From Euprymna scolopes (taxonomy: Eukaryota > Mollusca > Cephalopoda > Sepiida > Sepiolidae): 64,000 bases of DNA. The position numbers were made by a program, and so were the translations under genes. Each line of letters begins with the position of its first letter. The stretch's first letter is position 1. A model generated the notes under the pieces. That model was not told the origin of the DNA. It saw nothing but the letters and a program-made list of their open reading frames with translations, and did not search any database. The stretch spans positions 34,679,256-34,743,255 of the forward strand of contig CM044506.1 of the NCBI GenBank assembly GCA_024364805.1, in the 5' to 3' direction. This document shows, in pieces, positions 13,501 through 28,500 of the stretch.

Positions 13501-16500
13501 AACAGGCAGAGGGATGCAACATCTCGTCGATGGGACAGAGGCGGAAGCCTAGATGACAGTTCAGGACCTATCAGGTTGGCGACTCTCTTTTGAACCCTGT
13601 CCAGGAGCGAGAGACAAGAAGCAGATGCACCAGCCCAGATGTGACAACAGTACTCCATACATGGGCGAATGGTTGCCTTATAGAGGTATAGGATACTGTC
13701 AGGCGTAAGTAGTTTTCTAGCACGGTAGAGGGAGCAAACCTTTCTTGCAGCAGCCTTGGCAATGCTCTCAATGTATCTATTCCAGTTCATATTCCCTGTA
13801 AACGTTAGGCCGAGGAGTTTAAAAGAAGTACTTTCAGGTAATGTGTTCTTGGCCATTGCTATTGGTGGCAGAGAAGGTTTCTTGTAGTTATTGAAGGAAA
13901 CAAGCTTAGTCTTAGCAGCATTGAATGTGACCAACCATTTTTGTCCCCATTCCACTACGGATTGGAGGTCATCCTCTAGCGTTTCTGCCATTTCCTTGGA
14001 TATGTGTTCATTTGTTTTCCCCTCATATCTGTTATAGAGAGTGGTGTCATCGGCAAATATAAAAGTGTTCAAAGCAGGGGGCTTCCTCAAGGAGAGAACC
14101 ATTAATTTCAACTTCAAAAGAAAAAGGAGGATCTGAGCATTGGTGTTGAAAGGAGATTCTAGAGGTGTTAAAAATAAGATGGTTGTATCATCTGCATACA
14201 TATAAAACAAATGACTTAGAATATAATTTTAAAAATCATTTATGAAGATCATGAAGAGGGCTGGGTCTAGAATCGATGCTTGGGAAAAGCTGGTATTAAG
14301 GCGATGTGCTTCAGACATCTGCATGTTAACAACTACTTCTATAGATCTATCGCAGAAGACATTTTAGATATTCTTTGGCTAACCAGTTTGTGAAGCAAAC
14401 TGGTTAGCCAAACCCTATTGGAGACGACATATCAAGAGTTATCATCCTAGAAATTAAGTCAACACATCAGTTGTTGACCTTGGAGAATATAAGTTACTTT
14501 TGCTAAGGTTGTTTAAAACTTGTTGATTTATCAGATTCCAGCAAGTTATTCATGATGCACAAGAGACTGGACAGTCTATACTGAGATGAAATCTGTTGAT
14601 GCTATCAATTTTGTATTGTTACAATGTTTTTACCATGTTATATCCTGTGTTCCATGTGTGTAAAAGGATTAGATATCTCTTGTATATAGGTAGGAATTAG
14701 AGTTATCTGCTCTTAGTTTTTTTTTTTTTTTAAATTTCTGTAGGGACCTGCTTTTGGCTAATCTCCCTAATGTAAATAAAACGATCGTCTTGTATGTGTG
14801 AGTGTGTGTGTTACGGAAAAATATGTTTATGTATTTTTATTGAATTTATCCTCCAATCTGGAATATCAAGTGAACATCAAAAAGATGTTTTGATTTAATT
14901 GATCCTTGAATGTATAAATAATTATCAATATCTCCAGTATTTTTAAATACTGTACAAAGTCCTCCAACATAATGGAAAGCATTTATCCTTTAAGCAATGT
15001 GTGGTGTATCTGCAAACAAAATGAAGGGCTTATCTGTGTTGCTCCATGTGAAAGAAAGAAGACAAAATGGCTAACTCATTTATGCACTTGGAGTGCATGA
15101 TGGGAAAGGCAGTTTTTTTTTTTTTTAAGTAGGACATAAAAGAAGGTGAGCAGATCATTTTTTTAGAAAGAAGTGCCGTGTGCCTTTGTGTTGGGTGAGC
15201 ACTTTTAATCAGCCTACTCTTCCATAGAGCACACAATGACTGAAGAGTTTTCTAAGAATATCAGTTATTTCTGATTGAAGCTTTTTAAGTACTATGCTGT
15301 CAAGACTAGTTACTTTATTGTCATCAAGACTCTTGATATGTTCGGCAATATTATTCTCAGATATACATATATCACTTAGGGTATTTACTGCTAGAGGGAA
15401 GAGAGTTGGCAGTAGGTCACCCTAATCACAAAGAGTAAAATTTTCTGCAAAGTTCATTGCAAAAAGGTTGGTTTTATCAGATGGTCAGGAGATCACCTCT
15501 GCTTTATTATTGATGGTTGGGATAGAGGTCTTACATCTGTTTAGAATGGTGTTATCCGTGAAAACTCGTAGCAAGCAATCCTCTCATCACTCACTCTAGA
15601 TTTAACATGCGGTATAGAACTCATTTATATTTCCTATATTTTCCTACTTTTGGTGGTTGAAAGAAGTATAAGAAGCATTGTTTTCAGAGCATCTATTTCA
15701 CTGAAATCAATTGAAATAGTGGTTTCTATGCACAGTAAAAACATGCTATGCAATGTACAAATATCTGTGCATGTTGCGAAGCTAATCAAAAACCTTGATT
15801 CCAGTAAAGCAATTGACCCTGATGGCATTCCAATTATAGTGCTGAAAAAGCTCCAACCAGAACTAGCTCCCGTACTTACAAAGCTGTTTAAGCATTGTCT
15901 TAAGAATTACTTCCCAACACCGTGAAAAACCTCACCAGAATGCCCCATATTTAAAAATTCAGGTGATCGGTCATCTCCCTCTCAATACAGACTAATCAGT
16001 CACCTGCGCGTCACGAGTAAGTTGCTGAAATCTGTTAAATAGAGAAGTAGTCAACCACCTCAGCAAAAATAACCTCTTCCATGACATGCAATATAGTTTC
16101 CATTCTGCTAGATCTACAGCAGATGTGCTAACAGTTATATCTCATAGGATTAGCAAATCTCTCAACCAAGGCTTCTTTTCTAGGACAATTGCTCTTAACA
16201 TATCAAAGGCCTTTGATAGGGTATGGCATAAAGGTCTACTCCACAAAATTTCCAGCTATAGTATAGCTGGAAATGTCTAATTATTAAATCATTTCTCTCT
16301 GATAGGTTCATGGGCAGAAATCAGAAGCTCACAATATTTATGTTGGAGTCCTTCCAGGATCAATCCTGGGGCCAACTCTCTTCCTGATCTACATCAATGA
16401 TCTCCAAATCACATCCTAAGATTATTCGTAGACATTTATGCTGACAGCACTACCATCTATGGTAACACTTCAAAGGCTATAAACAACCAATTTCTCTCTG

Positions 16501-19500
16501 ATTCTCTCTCTTCTGATCTTGCTCACATGGTACAATGAGGAAAGAGGTGGCTGGTTAATTTTAATGCATCTAAACCCAAGCTTCTATATTTACATCATCA
16601 ACGCTCTAATTCCTGTCTGCCATCAATTGAAATGAATGGCTTTCATATTGGGGAGACTCCATGTTTTAACAAGCTTCTGGTTCTGACCTTTACTCCTGAT
16701 TTGAGATGGAACACATACATCAAATCCGTTGCCAAAGATGCTGGAAAAATGGTGGGATCGTTTTACCGCTCTAGTAGATATCTCACTGCTGATGCAATTC
16801 TCTACCTGTATAAAAGCCAAGTACGTCCAAGGATGGAGTACTGTTGCCACATCTGAGCAGTAGTTGCTAGAGCAGCTTATCTTGCCTTGCTTGACAGAGT
16901 CGAAAATAGACTTTATAACCTAGTGGGGGATGCCCTTTTCTCTTCTTTGCAACCTCTTTCCCCACAGAAGAAATGCTGCGAGCCTGTCTCTGCTTTATTA
17001 TTTTCATGACAAGTGCNNNNNNNNNNNNNNNNNNNNNNNNNNNNNNNNNNNNNNNNNNNNNNNNNNNNNNNNNNNNNNNNNNNNNNNNNNNNNNNNNNNN
17101 NNNNNNNNNNNNNNNNNNNNNNNNNNNNNNNNNNNNNNNNNNNNNNNNNNNNNNNNNNNNNNNNNNNNNNNNNNNNNNNNNNNNNNNNNNNNNNNNNNNN
17201 NNNNNNNNNNNNNNNNNNNNNNNNNNNNNNNNNNNNNNNNNNNNNNNNNNNNNNNNNNNNNNNNNNNNNNNNNNNNNNNNNNNNNNNNNNNNNNNNNNNN
17301 NNNNNNNNNNNNNNNNNNNNNNNNNNNNNNNACACACATATATATATATATATATATATATGGACTCTCCCATCAATTTCGATGTATGAGCATCTCAAAA
17401 AAACTAATTTAATTTTTTGTGTTACTGTCTTTCATGGGACTTGAGCCCTGCCAATGACATGCAGGTGCATCCACAAGCCACGCATGAAAATGTATTTAAT
17501 GAAGTGTCACTTGGTCTGGCAGCCAATTCTTTCCTCTTGATTCTCTGAGTTTTTGCACTTTGTACTCTTCCTAATTCAAAAACTTCCAAGGCATTATGAT
17601 ATGTCAGTTTCCATTGTTTTCTGTCAGAAGCAGTTTGTTCAAAAGTTGTCAGTGGGATGTTAGTTGTCAGATTGTGCTTATCCTTGTACCTCAACAGTGG
17701 GCGACTAACATGCCTTTTACTTGTCTATATATAACCACTTAACCCTTTCTTTCTAATTTTTTTCACAATTAAAAAAATGAAATGAGTGTCATCAAATGAT
17801 TTCAAATTTACTATTAAAAACTTTAAAAATACACGGTTTAGACTTTTCAATGAAAATCAGCAAAAAGATTCTTCAATGATTAATAAATTTTTTTTAAGAG
17901 TTTGTAATATTTTAGAAAAGATTTTTAAAAATTAAAAACTTAAACATTACATAATATATGATGAATAAATTCTATTGCTGACTATTTTCGCACCTTAGCC
18001 TGGCTGAAAAATTTGGGGGTGGGAGAAATTTTGTCACTCCTCTTAGCTATGCCACTGCCACAGGCATGAATGCTAGCAGAAGGGTGAACAGACAGGATTT
18101 TGTCAATTTTATCATTTGCTCAATGACAGTAACTCCATCGGTCAGGAAATGATAGAGGACAAAGATGAAGGCAATAAAGTGGGTAAGTGCAACCATGAAA
18201 CACAAATAGAGCAAATCAGAATCTTCATTGGAGATGCTCTTACCATTCTATCATGATGATCTAGGAAGTCAGATTTTGTGGTCATAATTTTTATGTCATC
18301 TATAGTGATAGACCCATGCCAGTTTTATAAAAAAAACAACAGGTCAGATTTGGTTTTCTATAAATGGAAAGGTTGGTACATTGAACCTTTGTGTTGGAAA
18401 GGAGACCAGACAATAGAGATACATTAGAAATTGGAATTCTGGGTTTATCCTTATATTTTTTAGGACTTTTGTTGGGATTGGAAGATGTAACAAAATAAAG
18501 TCAATAAACAGAATAAAAGCAAGTAGGAATTATTCTCCTTAGTTGATTTTTCTTTCAAGATGATTATTTTGCTCTTAAAGATAGTAACTCCGCTGTTGTG
18601 GGGCCGATCTACTGCTGAGCGATCTGCATGCCTATAACCAGGCATAGTAATCTTGTAGGAATGGCCTTCTGTAAAGAATGGGCATTTGCCATTTAAGGAT
18701 ATCTGCATATTACCAAACTGTGAGACCAGATTAAATATTTTTAAATAAATTTCACCACTACTACCTTTCCTTCTATTTTTTTTAAAGAGATTTCCTTCAA
18801 AAGAACATTATTTGATCTAAGGAAATAATAAATGGTTGAATTTTGACTTTTTTTTTTTAAAGAGGGTGAAGAAATCTTTTTTACATTCATAACCAAAATA
18901 ATGGTTTCTTTTGCAAGCAAAGAAACCATGTAAATTATTAATGGAAGTAAAAACAGTTTTAATGTTAAAGTAGGAGTATATCAGGCTTCTACAGAAAGTT
19001 TATTGCTTTTCATTTAAGTCTTGTCAAGGGAATTGTATATGGATTTTCTAGAAGATTTGGTGTCTGTTGATGATTTAGTACTTGCCTGTGAAACAATAAA
19101 AAACCTACTTGTTAAATTAAAGATTTGGAGTAATGCTATGCAAAATAAAGGTCCGAGAATGATTGTTACTAAAACATAACTGATGATAAATAGTTGGAAA
19201 GATCCTCTAAAAGAAAAGTTCCCTCGTTTCGTTTGTGAAAAGGGAGTTGGGTGTAATTTGAAAAGTGCAGTGGAATTACTGGTGGATTCAGAGAGGATAA
19301 TTGGTTTATATGCAAGAAGTGTAAGATAATGAAGATAGATGAGAACTCAAATGTGGACAAAGTATATTTGGATGGTGAGGAATTAAGATTGCCGAGAAGT
19401 TTTGTTACCTTGGTGATACCATTGGAGCACAGGATGAAGCAGGTGCTAGTGTAATTACAAGAGTCAGGAATGGATGCAATAAATTCATGGAACTGCTTCC

Positions 19501-22500
19501 TTTAATAATCAGCAGAATTTTATCATTGTTGACTAAAGGAAAAGTTTACCAAGCATCTGTATGCAGTGTGACAAAAGTGAAATCTGGCCTCTGCATGGAG
19601 AGAAATTATATGAGAATGATATGATGGATGTGTAATGTTAGTCTTAAAGATGGACTTACATCTAATGACTTCAGAGATTAAATCTGGACAGTTTAAGGAG
19701 ATGTATGCAGAACAGGAGACTCCAATGGTATGGTCACATTGAAAGACTAGATGAGAGTCCTTGGATCAGCAGAACAGTTAAGGTTGCAAGTTCAGTAAAC
19801 AGGATTAAGCCAAGAAGGAGGAAGTCATAAAAATGAATTTGAGAGAAAGAGAGATAAAGACCTGGTCAGAGATAGGTCAGTTTGCAAGTTAATTTCTTAT
19901 AGCTGTCCAATACATACCAGCATGTAAAATGGATGTTAACTTGAATATGATGATGATGATAATAAAGTCAGTTAATTTCTATAACATAAATTTGTACCAA
20001 CTTGCATTTCTAGCAGTCATAGTTATCAAGACTTACTAATACTTAGCAATTTTTTAGAGATGAAATGTCAAAAGTTGAGAAAATTTTTTTAATATTTAAA
20101 TTCTTGCAATTCATAAACAACAAATTACGAGAAACATCAAATGAGGCCACAGATTATCTGAAACAAATATCTAGAAATTGCACACAATAACTTTGTTTTC
20201 ATCTATTTTGGAGAATAAGAAAAATGTCGCTACTAACAGTTTTGCGAGTAACATTGAGAATAAGTATTTTCAGAAAAAAAACTAAGATGAAATAAAATAT
20301 ATTCGTACCAATAAGTAGCAAAAGGAAAAAAATAGGCTAGTCCAAATCAAGTATCAATATGTCAGATAAATTGCTGTTTGAGTCTAACTTAATAAAAAAA
20401 GATAACTTTATATGTTGAATGAATATTATGTTCATTGACAGACTATAACTATTTAAAGCAAATTATATTCATATTTTAAAAGATTATGGTTCTGTTTTTT
20501 AAAATGATAATACAGTTGTTTTAGATAAAAATTAATTGATTTTTATTCTGAAAGAAATTTTAAAGTTTTCTGAATAATGTATAACTTACTTTCACAAGAA
20601 ACTGAGAAACTTGATTTTGGGCTTCTGTTAAATTCAATTTGTCAAGATGAAGCTGAAAAGACAAGATTATTCACAACAAAATATTTACTTTCAAAAATGA
20701 AATCAGATCTTTTATATGTGTCAAGATATGTCATTGTAATTTCAATATTGCAATTTTAACTCATTTTGTTCAGATCATTCAGACTACTGTTCTGATTTTA
20801 TTTTCACATCTTGGTTAATGTGACTGCTAACTTTTTTCATGTGTATTGAACAGAACACTTTATGTAATTCGTGGAAGTAGCATGCTCTTATTCACCAGGT
20901 AAAAGTCTTAAATAATTTGCAATTGTATTTTGATTGTCACCTGCACTGAGGATCGAACATTCAACCTCCAGAAGTGTAACTTCCTTAATTCAACAAGATA
21001 CAGGTGGCTACATTAACCAAAATGTTATGAAAATAACACTGAAGATGAGAACATGATAATAATAATCGTTGAAAAAACATTTTTAATTCTGTAACAAACT
21101 TTGGAAGATTATCGGTAAAAAAAAATAAATAAATAAAATAAAATAAAAATTGCCAAATGATGAGCCTTTTATTATTTCTAGTAGTCACTGAGAAAAATCA
21201 CTCACAATCGCGGCTGTTTCAGTCTCAATGTAAAACCTTGTATAAAAAAAAGCCATAGAGAAAAATGTTGATTGGCTCACATTTAGTATAATAATAATAC
21301 TAGATGTTTAATCAGTTGTAAGATTATATAAAATATAGATGTGAAAGAATTTTGGTTTAAGTAGGATTATTGGTTTGTAAGAATATCAGAATGAAGACAA
21401 GCATTTGGTTGAATCAACAGCGTCTGGGCGTATCTAATTAGAATTTAATATCGTATAAGAAAAGAATCACCATCTTCCCAGGACAACACCAACAACTCCA
21501 CTAAAGTAGAAATCAACTTTATTTAAAGGTAATACTGACTATAAAGAGAGTTCTTTGGCAGACTGGCTTTTGTTGAAACAGAATCTTATCTTGTCACTTC
21601 TGGCAAAACACAACAGGTTATGACATCTTGTTGTCACCTCATCTTGTTAGAAACTGAATTATCATTGGTGACAAAATCTCTGAGCACAAATTGAAAGTAG
21701 AATTTGTGCAAAAATGTTTTCTCATCTACATAATTACATAAGTCTGAGCATCACTGCACATGCACAGAGCCTTACCACAGCTCAACATAATACACAGTGT
21801 TTGTGCAAACAAAATAGATTTGTCATACAACTGTTACAGAATCAAACCACACAAAAGTTTAAAACATTTATATAAACTCAAAATCACAAAAGAATTGGCA
21901 AATATAGTTGTTAGCAAACCAACTCTTTAATAAAATAGCTACCAAAAATTTCATTGTAAAAACTGAAATAAACTAGTGAATCACAATTTTCAACTTATTG
22001 TATGTAACTGCCTACATCTGGGAAAATTTTTACTTTTGTGTTGGTTTCAAATTATTTTTGCAAATAAGGCAATGTGTTTTTTGTACAATTCACATCTTTT
22101 ATTTAATTAGAGTTTGCAAAAAAATACAAGATACAAAATCAACTTATTTACAAAATGTTACTGAGACTTTTTTATGTGCATTAGTAAATAATCAAGTATA
22201 ACTGAATTTATGCCATTTATCTTCCTTAGCAATATGACTTTTCCAGTGAAAAGGCATCTTTTTTTAGCTTGCTATTAATTACGGAATATTATACTGCATT
22301 TTAAATTCTTTTGCTAAAAAATTTAAAGAAACAAAGTATCAACACATGTTTGTATTAAATATTAATAGTTAATAAATGTGTAAAATTAAAGCAATCTTTG
22401 AAAAAGAAATGTTCATAATTTATATGAAACATGCAAATAGTTATAAGTGATGTTATGATAATAATGTAATGGTGAAAAGTCTTTGTATGAAGGAAATATT

Positions 22501-25500
22501 ATGGCTTTATTTCATTTTTTATAAGCTGGAAAAATATGTTTATTAAACCAGAATGTTTTTTTTATAATGCATGATGTCATATGGTAGGACATTGAATTTG
22601 AAAAGTTTCCAGATAATAATCCAAGCAAAGAATTACTAATTATTAATTTTCTTGTAAACAATATAGATAAACACTAAAGGATAAAGACTGGCTATTCAGA
22701 CCGAAATAGTGCCAATTTAAGATGGAATTTATTTAAGTCTAACTTAGAAAATCCAAGATTACTTCATGTTAGATTTCTTTGATTTTCCTCTTGAAAAATC
22801 ACATAAAAGCTATTCTCTAATTTTACTAGAACCTTTCAGAAAACTACTACAAATCGTTAAATTATTAAATATTTAATGTTTCTTCAGAAAAAAACTGACA
22901 CAAAACAAATTATATTTGAGCCAATAACATCGTGGAAGAAAAAGAAAAGAGAGGCTAGTCCAAATCAAATATTGATGTCAGACATATTGCTATTTTGATT
23001 TTTAACTTTGAAAAATCCAATAATTTTATATGCTAGAAATAAATGATTCCATGGGTAGCATTTGGGAGAGGGAAGGAGTCATTCTATATTTTATTCTAAC
23101 TGATAGAAGTTATTTTTATAATGAAATTTTCCTTTTTGATTTGAAAATCAAAAAGTAAAATTTTAAATGACATATACTTACAATATTCACAAGCATTTCG
23201 TCAGGAACATCAGCATTGAAAAGTGCAATAAGTTTTTTCATCTGTTCTTGGTTGATTTTACAGATTTTATTTTGGGCATGAATCTTTAAAGAAAATATTT
23301 AATACATTAACAATATGAAAATTATAACAATATTCTGTAACATCTTATTAAAATATTTCTCATTATTGGTTTGTTCATTTTCATTTCATAACGCACTGTA
23401 TGCCAATAGTAGAAAATATTTCATATTTCTGCTAAAAATATTTTATTACTACAACTACAGTGCTTAATAGCAACAAAAAAAGATAAAGAAAAATAGCGAA
23501 AGATCAGCTCTACACATTGTGCCCATAATAGTCAATAATAGAAAAAATTGCATGTCATGGTTAAAAATTATCGCCTGAGAATGGTTGAGTGCATGTTGGA
23601 ATCATCATTTAATCCTTTACATAAAAATATTTGAAAAGTTTAATTTTTAAATGTCCTAAACTGAATTTCTTTATTTGGGAATATTCTGTAAAATCACTGT
23701 TTTAACAATAACTCAGCCAAAAATTGTTTTTATGTGAACTAAGTGAATGTACTGAAAAGGAAAAAAATATTGATTAATGAATATCTGTATGCATTTATAT
23801 CTGAACAATATTTTGGAAAATTTTTAATAATTTTATCGTGGTGGATTTTATTAGAAATTTTCAAACCCTTTGTTAAAGTTGGACAAATGTTGGTCTAATC
23901 TTCTAAAATCACTAAATACCTAACTTTTAGAAACAATGAATCCTAAGCTTGCAACTCCTTACAAAAGAAAAGAAAAAAAAAAAAATATCAATCATGAGCA
24001 ATTGTCAGGACGTGTTCAGAATTCGACTTGAAGCAACAAATGATAAATGTTCATTTGTCAATTCAACTGTTAATTTACAATTTGTCAAAATAAAAATTAA
24101 ATTCTAAAAATGCATTCAGAATTATTTTCCAATATATTTTATCAGCTCACTTTAGTAAACCTCATTCTCACATTATCATAATAGCTATAACAAATTATTA
24201 TTATTATAATTATTATTTACTTTCTATAACTCTCAGAAATAGTTTAACCAAGTATGGAAAGACTAATAGAAAAATTTAAAAAAATGATTATGGTAATCAT
24301 AATAAATGTCCAGTATTCTTCCAAATCTGCGACTTTATTGGCAATAATTTATGCTATGAGCACAGATTGCTATAGAAACTATTGACTCTCAAAATAAAAC
24401 TTTAATTCCAAAAGCACATTCAGAATTATATTCAGATTTTAACCTGCATTTTATCAGCACATTTTTGAAACATTACCTTTCTCATCATCATAATAGTCCT
24501 ACTATTAGAAATCATCATTATTATTAGCACTTTTTCCAACTTTCCAGGGGTGTTGTTATAAAAATACAGTAATACTTTGAGATACAAATTTAATTTGTTC
24601 CATGGCCATCAACATATCTCTAAAAGAATATATCTCCAGATAATTGTTCTCATTTGAATTCAAAGAAACAAAATTAATCCAATCCAAGGGTAAAAAATGT
24701 ACCCAAAAACAAGCTCAAATTATGCTCAAATTGCACTAAACAATAACTAAAGAAAGTAATGGCATGAAAATTGATACATAAAAATAAATGTTATAAAAAA
24801 AAATAAAAAATAGAGTTGTACACACCACCTAGGTGAGTGCTAGCAGATGAGATGCATGCAAGGAGGAGGGCGGGAGAGAAGCAAAGCTAACACGCACACA
24901 CATTATATGGTAACTAAAAAGGAGCAAGATTATACAAAATTAAAAACGTTGAATAAACTTACTAAATGCTTAATATTCAAATTTTAATGCAACAGAAAGG
25001 ATGAATTAAAAAAATAATTAAAAAAATAAAGAATAAAATTGTAACCAACTTACCATGGAGACATGAATGAGTGGCTAATGAAAGTGAGCGAAGAGGAGGA
25101 GGAGGCAGGGAGAGAGGACTGAGACAACATAGTCTAGCCTATGATATACACAAACACACTTTCTTTCTTGCTTGGTGTTCTGTATTTTTGGGGCTTTTCC
25201 TTTGGTATTGGGGGTGGGGGGCTTTTCATTTTTAAATTTTTGGCATTGCATGATTTTTTAAATCTTATCACAAAAAGATCATCGTATCTTAGTGCATGAA
25301 TATACATACAATGTATCATGATATTTCCAAAAATTTATAATATAGTGCATCTGTATCTCAAGATACTGTATAATATTTGTAAAATTTAAAAAATCTCAAA
25401 TAATTAAAATGATATGAAATACAAATATCCAGTTGCTTACCAAATCTGATTCGTTGTATTTTGGGCTTACAATCAACAAATTTGATTCATCAGCTTTTTG

Positions 25501-28500
25501 ACAAGTCATTTTCCGAATTACAGTTGGAGAGAGAAGAACAAGCTGAAAAGAAATAAGTAAATCATAATAGGAATATTTGTAAACATTTTATTTAAATTTT
25601 AATCAACTTAAATCCATATTTTTGTTGCTGCCACTGATGCCATGCATGTATCTCTTGTTTTTGTCCTCTGACTGAGGATATTTTCATTAACTGAAGCAAA
25701 AAGCCACAGCATACTTCTGACATTCAGTTTCATATAATTAATTTATTCAACCATATAGTTTGCATATTGTAATATATCAATTACAAATGTTTTAATATGC
25801 TTCTATAGTCTTTGGTATTTTCCCATTTTTTTTTAATTTTTAAAAATTTTATTTCTTATTGTCATGATGAATAAATAAATTCAGGAGTTGGGCAGAAGAG
25901 TATCTGAATATCTTATAGATTAGTTTCTGCTCTCATTAACATTTACATTTTTCATATTTGGAAAAATATTAAATAAAGAATTTTTTTTAATATAATAATC
26001 ATTTAATGGCAAAGAGAAGGGAGTAAAAGAAAGAGATAGAGAGAGTTACTTATGTTTCAAGTGCATTACTCAATTATTAGCATCTCACAAAACCATTTTA
26101 AGTATACTTCGTCTTATTGAAGCTCCCAATTGCAGAAAGTTGCACCTGCCATTCCCTGTTGTTATGTCCAACAGCATATTCAGCTAAATAGCATTAACTT
26201 CCTTTTCTTATGATGCAACAGGGTTAATGCTTTGATCTGTTTGTTACCTCTGTCTGAAACGTTTCTAGTTTTCAAACATAATCACCACTATATGTACTAA
26301 TATCTACCAACAAACATACCCACATCAATATTTAACAATGCAGTCAAGATTTCCCCCCGAGCATCATCAGACCTCTTCATCTCACTAATAAATACAGGAT
26401 ATTAGACACATGTTGTATATTAATGAATATGTCAGTTCATATCTTTGGTTGAAAAATATTTGTAAGGAAAATTAACACAAGGATGTTTTAAAGACAAGGA
26501 GAGAGCAGATATTAGGTGATTAAGCCTTCGGGAAAATAGACCCAACATAAGAAGCAGACTTTGACAAGTGGTTTGGAGTCTGAACAGAAAATCCAGAGTG
26601 AGCACATATTTTGAGACGTCTTAAAAACCTTTAGAATTAACAAGGGCATGAGCTTGTAGCCAAGTGTCACTTTCTGTCCTTCACTATTAGCCTTTCTATG
26701 CTTCTCCCCACCAGAGAGACTGCTTCGAGATCTAAATAAATGAACATCCGTTTAACACCAAAATCACTGTAACATAATGCAAATGGCTATATGCAAATCA
26801 TGCAAAATGATTTCACCGGTAAATAAAAAAAGGTTATAAAAAGGAGAAATAGGATGATCTTGTGTTAGAAGCGCGGATAATGTTCGAGATTACATGAGAA
26901 GCATGAATGACACTCAAAAATATGATCACATGGGTGACATCATGGCCATCACAATGAGGAAATCAATGTTGTTACAAAGAAAAAGTGAGTTAAAGTTTGT
27001 TTCTATTCTTTGTCTGCTTTTCGACTAAGGCCACAACTACAAATGTGTTGTATCCACAACCCGAACTACATTACATCACAATGATTGTGTCTTTCCATTT
27101 TAATCAAAGAAAAAGGGTGTCTTAATAATTTCAATGCAACTGGCTGGTTATATTTCTGTAATGTTAATTGTAGCAGCCATCTTCTCTTCTTTCTGTCATT
27201 GTAGACATCATCTTCAATAACAGCTCTAATAAATGTTATTCATCAAGAAACATAATGTAATTGGGTTTTTAAAAAATTCTTTAGGAGTTTTACTTATTTC
27301 TTGATGCATATACATATAACAGCTCCCATCCCATCTGCATAGAAAGGCAATGATCTTCCATGCTCATTTTCCACGCAAGACAAACGACTTCCTGTCTCTG
27401 ACATCACTGGCATGACACAGTTCTCACTTGAATTCTAATGCAAAAATTCCATTACTTGATTTTTAACCTTACATGGAAATCAACAATAGTAACCTCATCT
27501 TAACACATTTGCATCTAAATATAATTACAAAACGACATTATCCAGAATACTTGGATAAGTATATTTCATTTTGATCAAAAAGGTTACAATGATATTGTCT
27601 AGCAAATGTTTGCCAAATAAATGTTTTTTATTGTATCTACTAGCTATCCCCACCTAAGATTATTTGTAGTTAACCAGTATTGCCTAGGTAGTAGTGAAGT
27701 AAATCTATTTTTTAATGTTTTACTTGATTGCACATTTTAAAACTTCGGGTAGATAACTCCTATTATATTCTTCAATTAAAACTAGTAATTTCTCTTGCTG
27801 CTTTTTATTTTTTGGTGATTATTTAACAACTATTTTATATTAATAGTTGTTTACACTAGATAAATTATTTTTTCAAAATGAATTTTAGCTAAATATATTA
27901 TTATATAATATGTGAAAACAATAAATGAAACCTGGCGAGACAGAATCAGTTCGACAAGATAATTTATATGTTGAACTGGTTGTTTTGATCCAGTATTGCT
28001 CAGTAGCATTTATACCTAAATTTTTGTTTTGTATTGCTCATGAAAATTAAGTAACCAAAGATTATTCATTTTAAATGGTTCAGACATCTTATGAAATGGT
28101 GAATACTTCAAATTTTATCTCAAATGTGAGATAAGTAAAACAAAATATTGTTTACTTACCTTAAGCATTTCGGCGACTTTCATGGGATTTATTTTTATTG
28201 ATTTGCCATATACAGGTAAACCAAGTAGCTGACCAACTGTTTTGAAAATGGCACTGTTAAATTTTAACTGACCACTATCAAGTAATTTATAAAGTAAGCC
28301 ATGGGTAAATTTCAAGCCGAAAAGAAGATCTTTTCTTTGGAATAATTGCTCAGCTTGATCTTCTTGGTTAGTGTGGTCATAAAGGAGATTATTTTCTTCA
28401 TTTGATGCATCTCTTTTCACTCTTTGAGTATTGTGTGAAGAATTGACAGCAGATCCAAACAGAAGTTCATAAGCCTAAATGAAAACAATTGATTTAATTA

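Noticed and set aside
16867-17444. Long open frames across the first N gap
   Set aside because: They are made of N-coded residues and a TA microsatellite.
25070-25130. Purine-rich tract as a regulatory site
   Set aside because: It is the interior of a MITE and has no other support.
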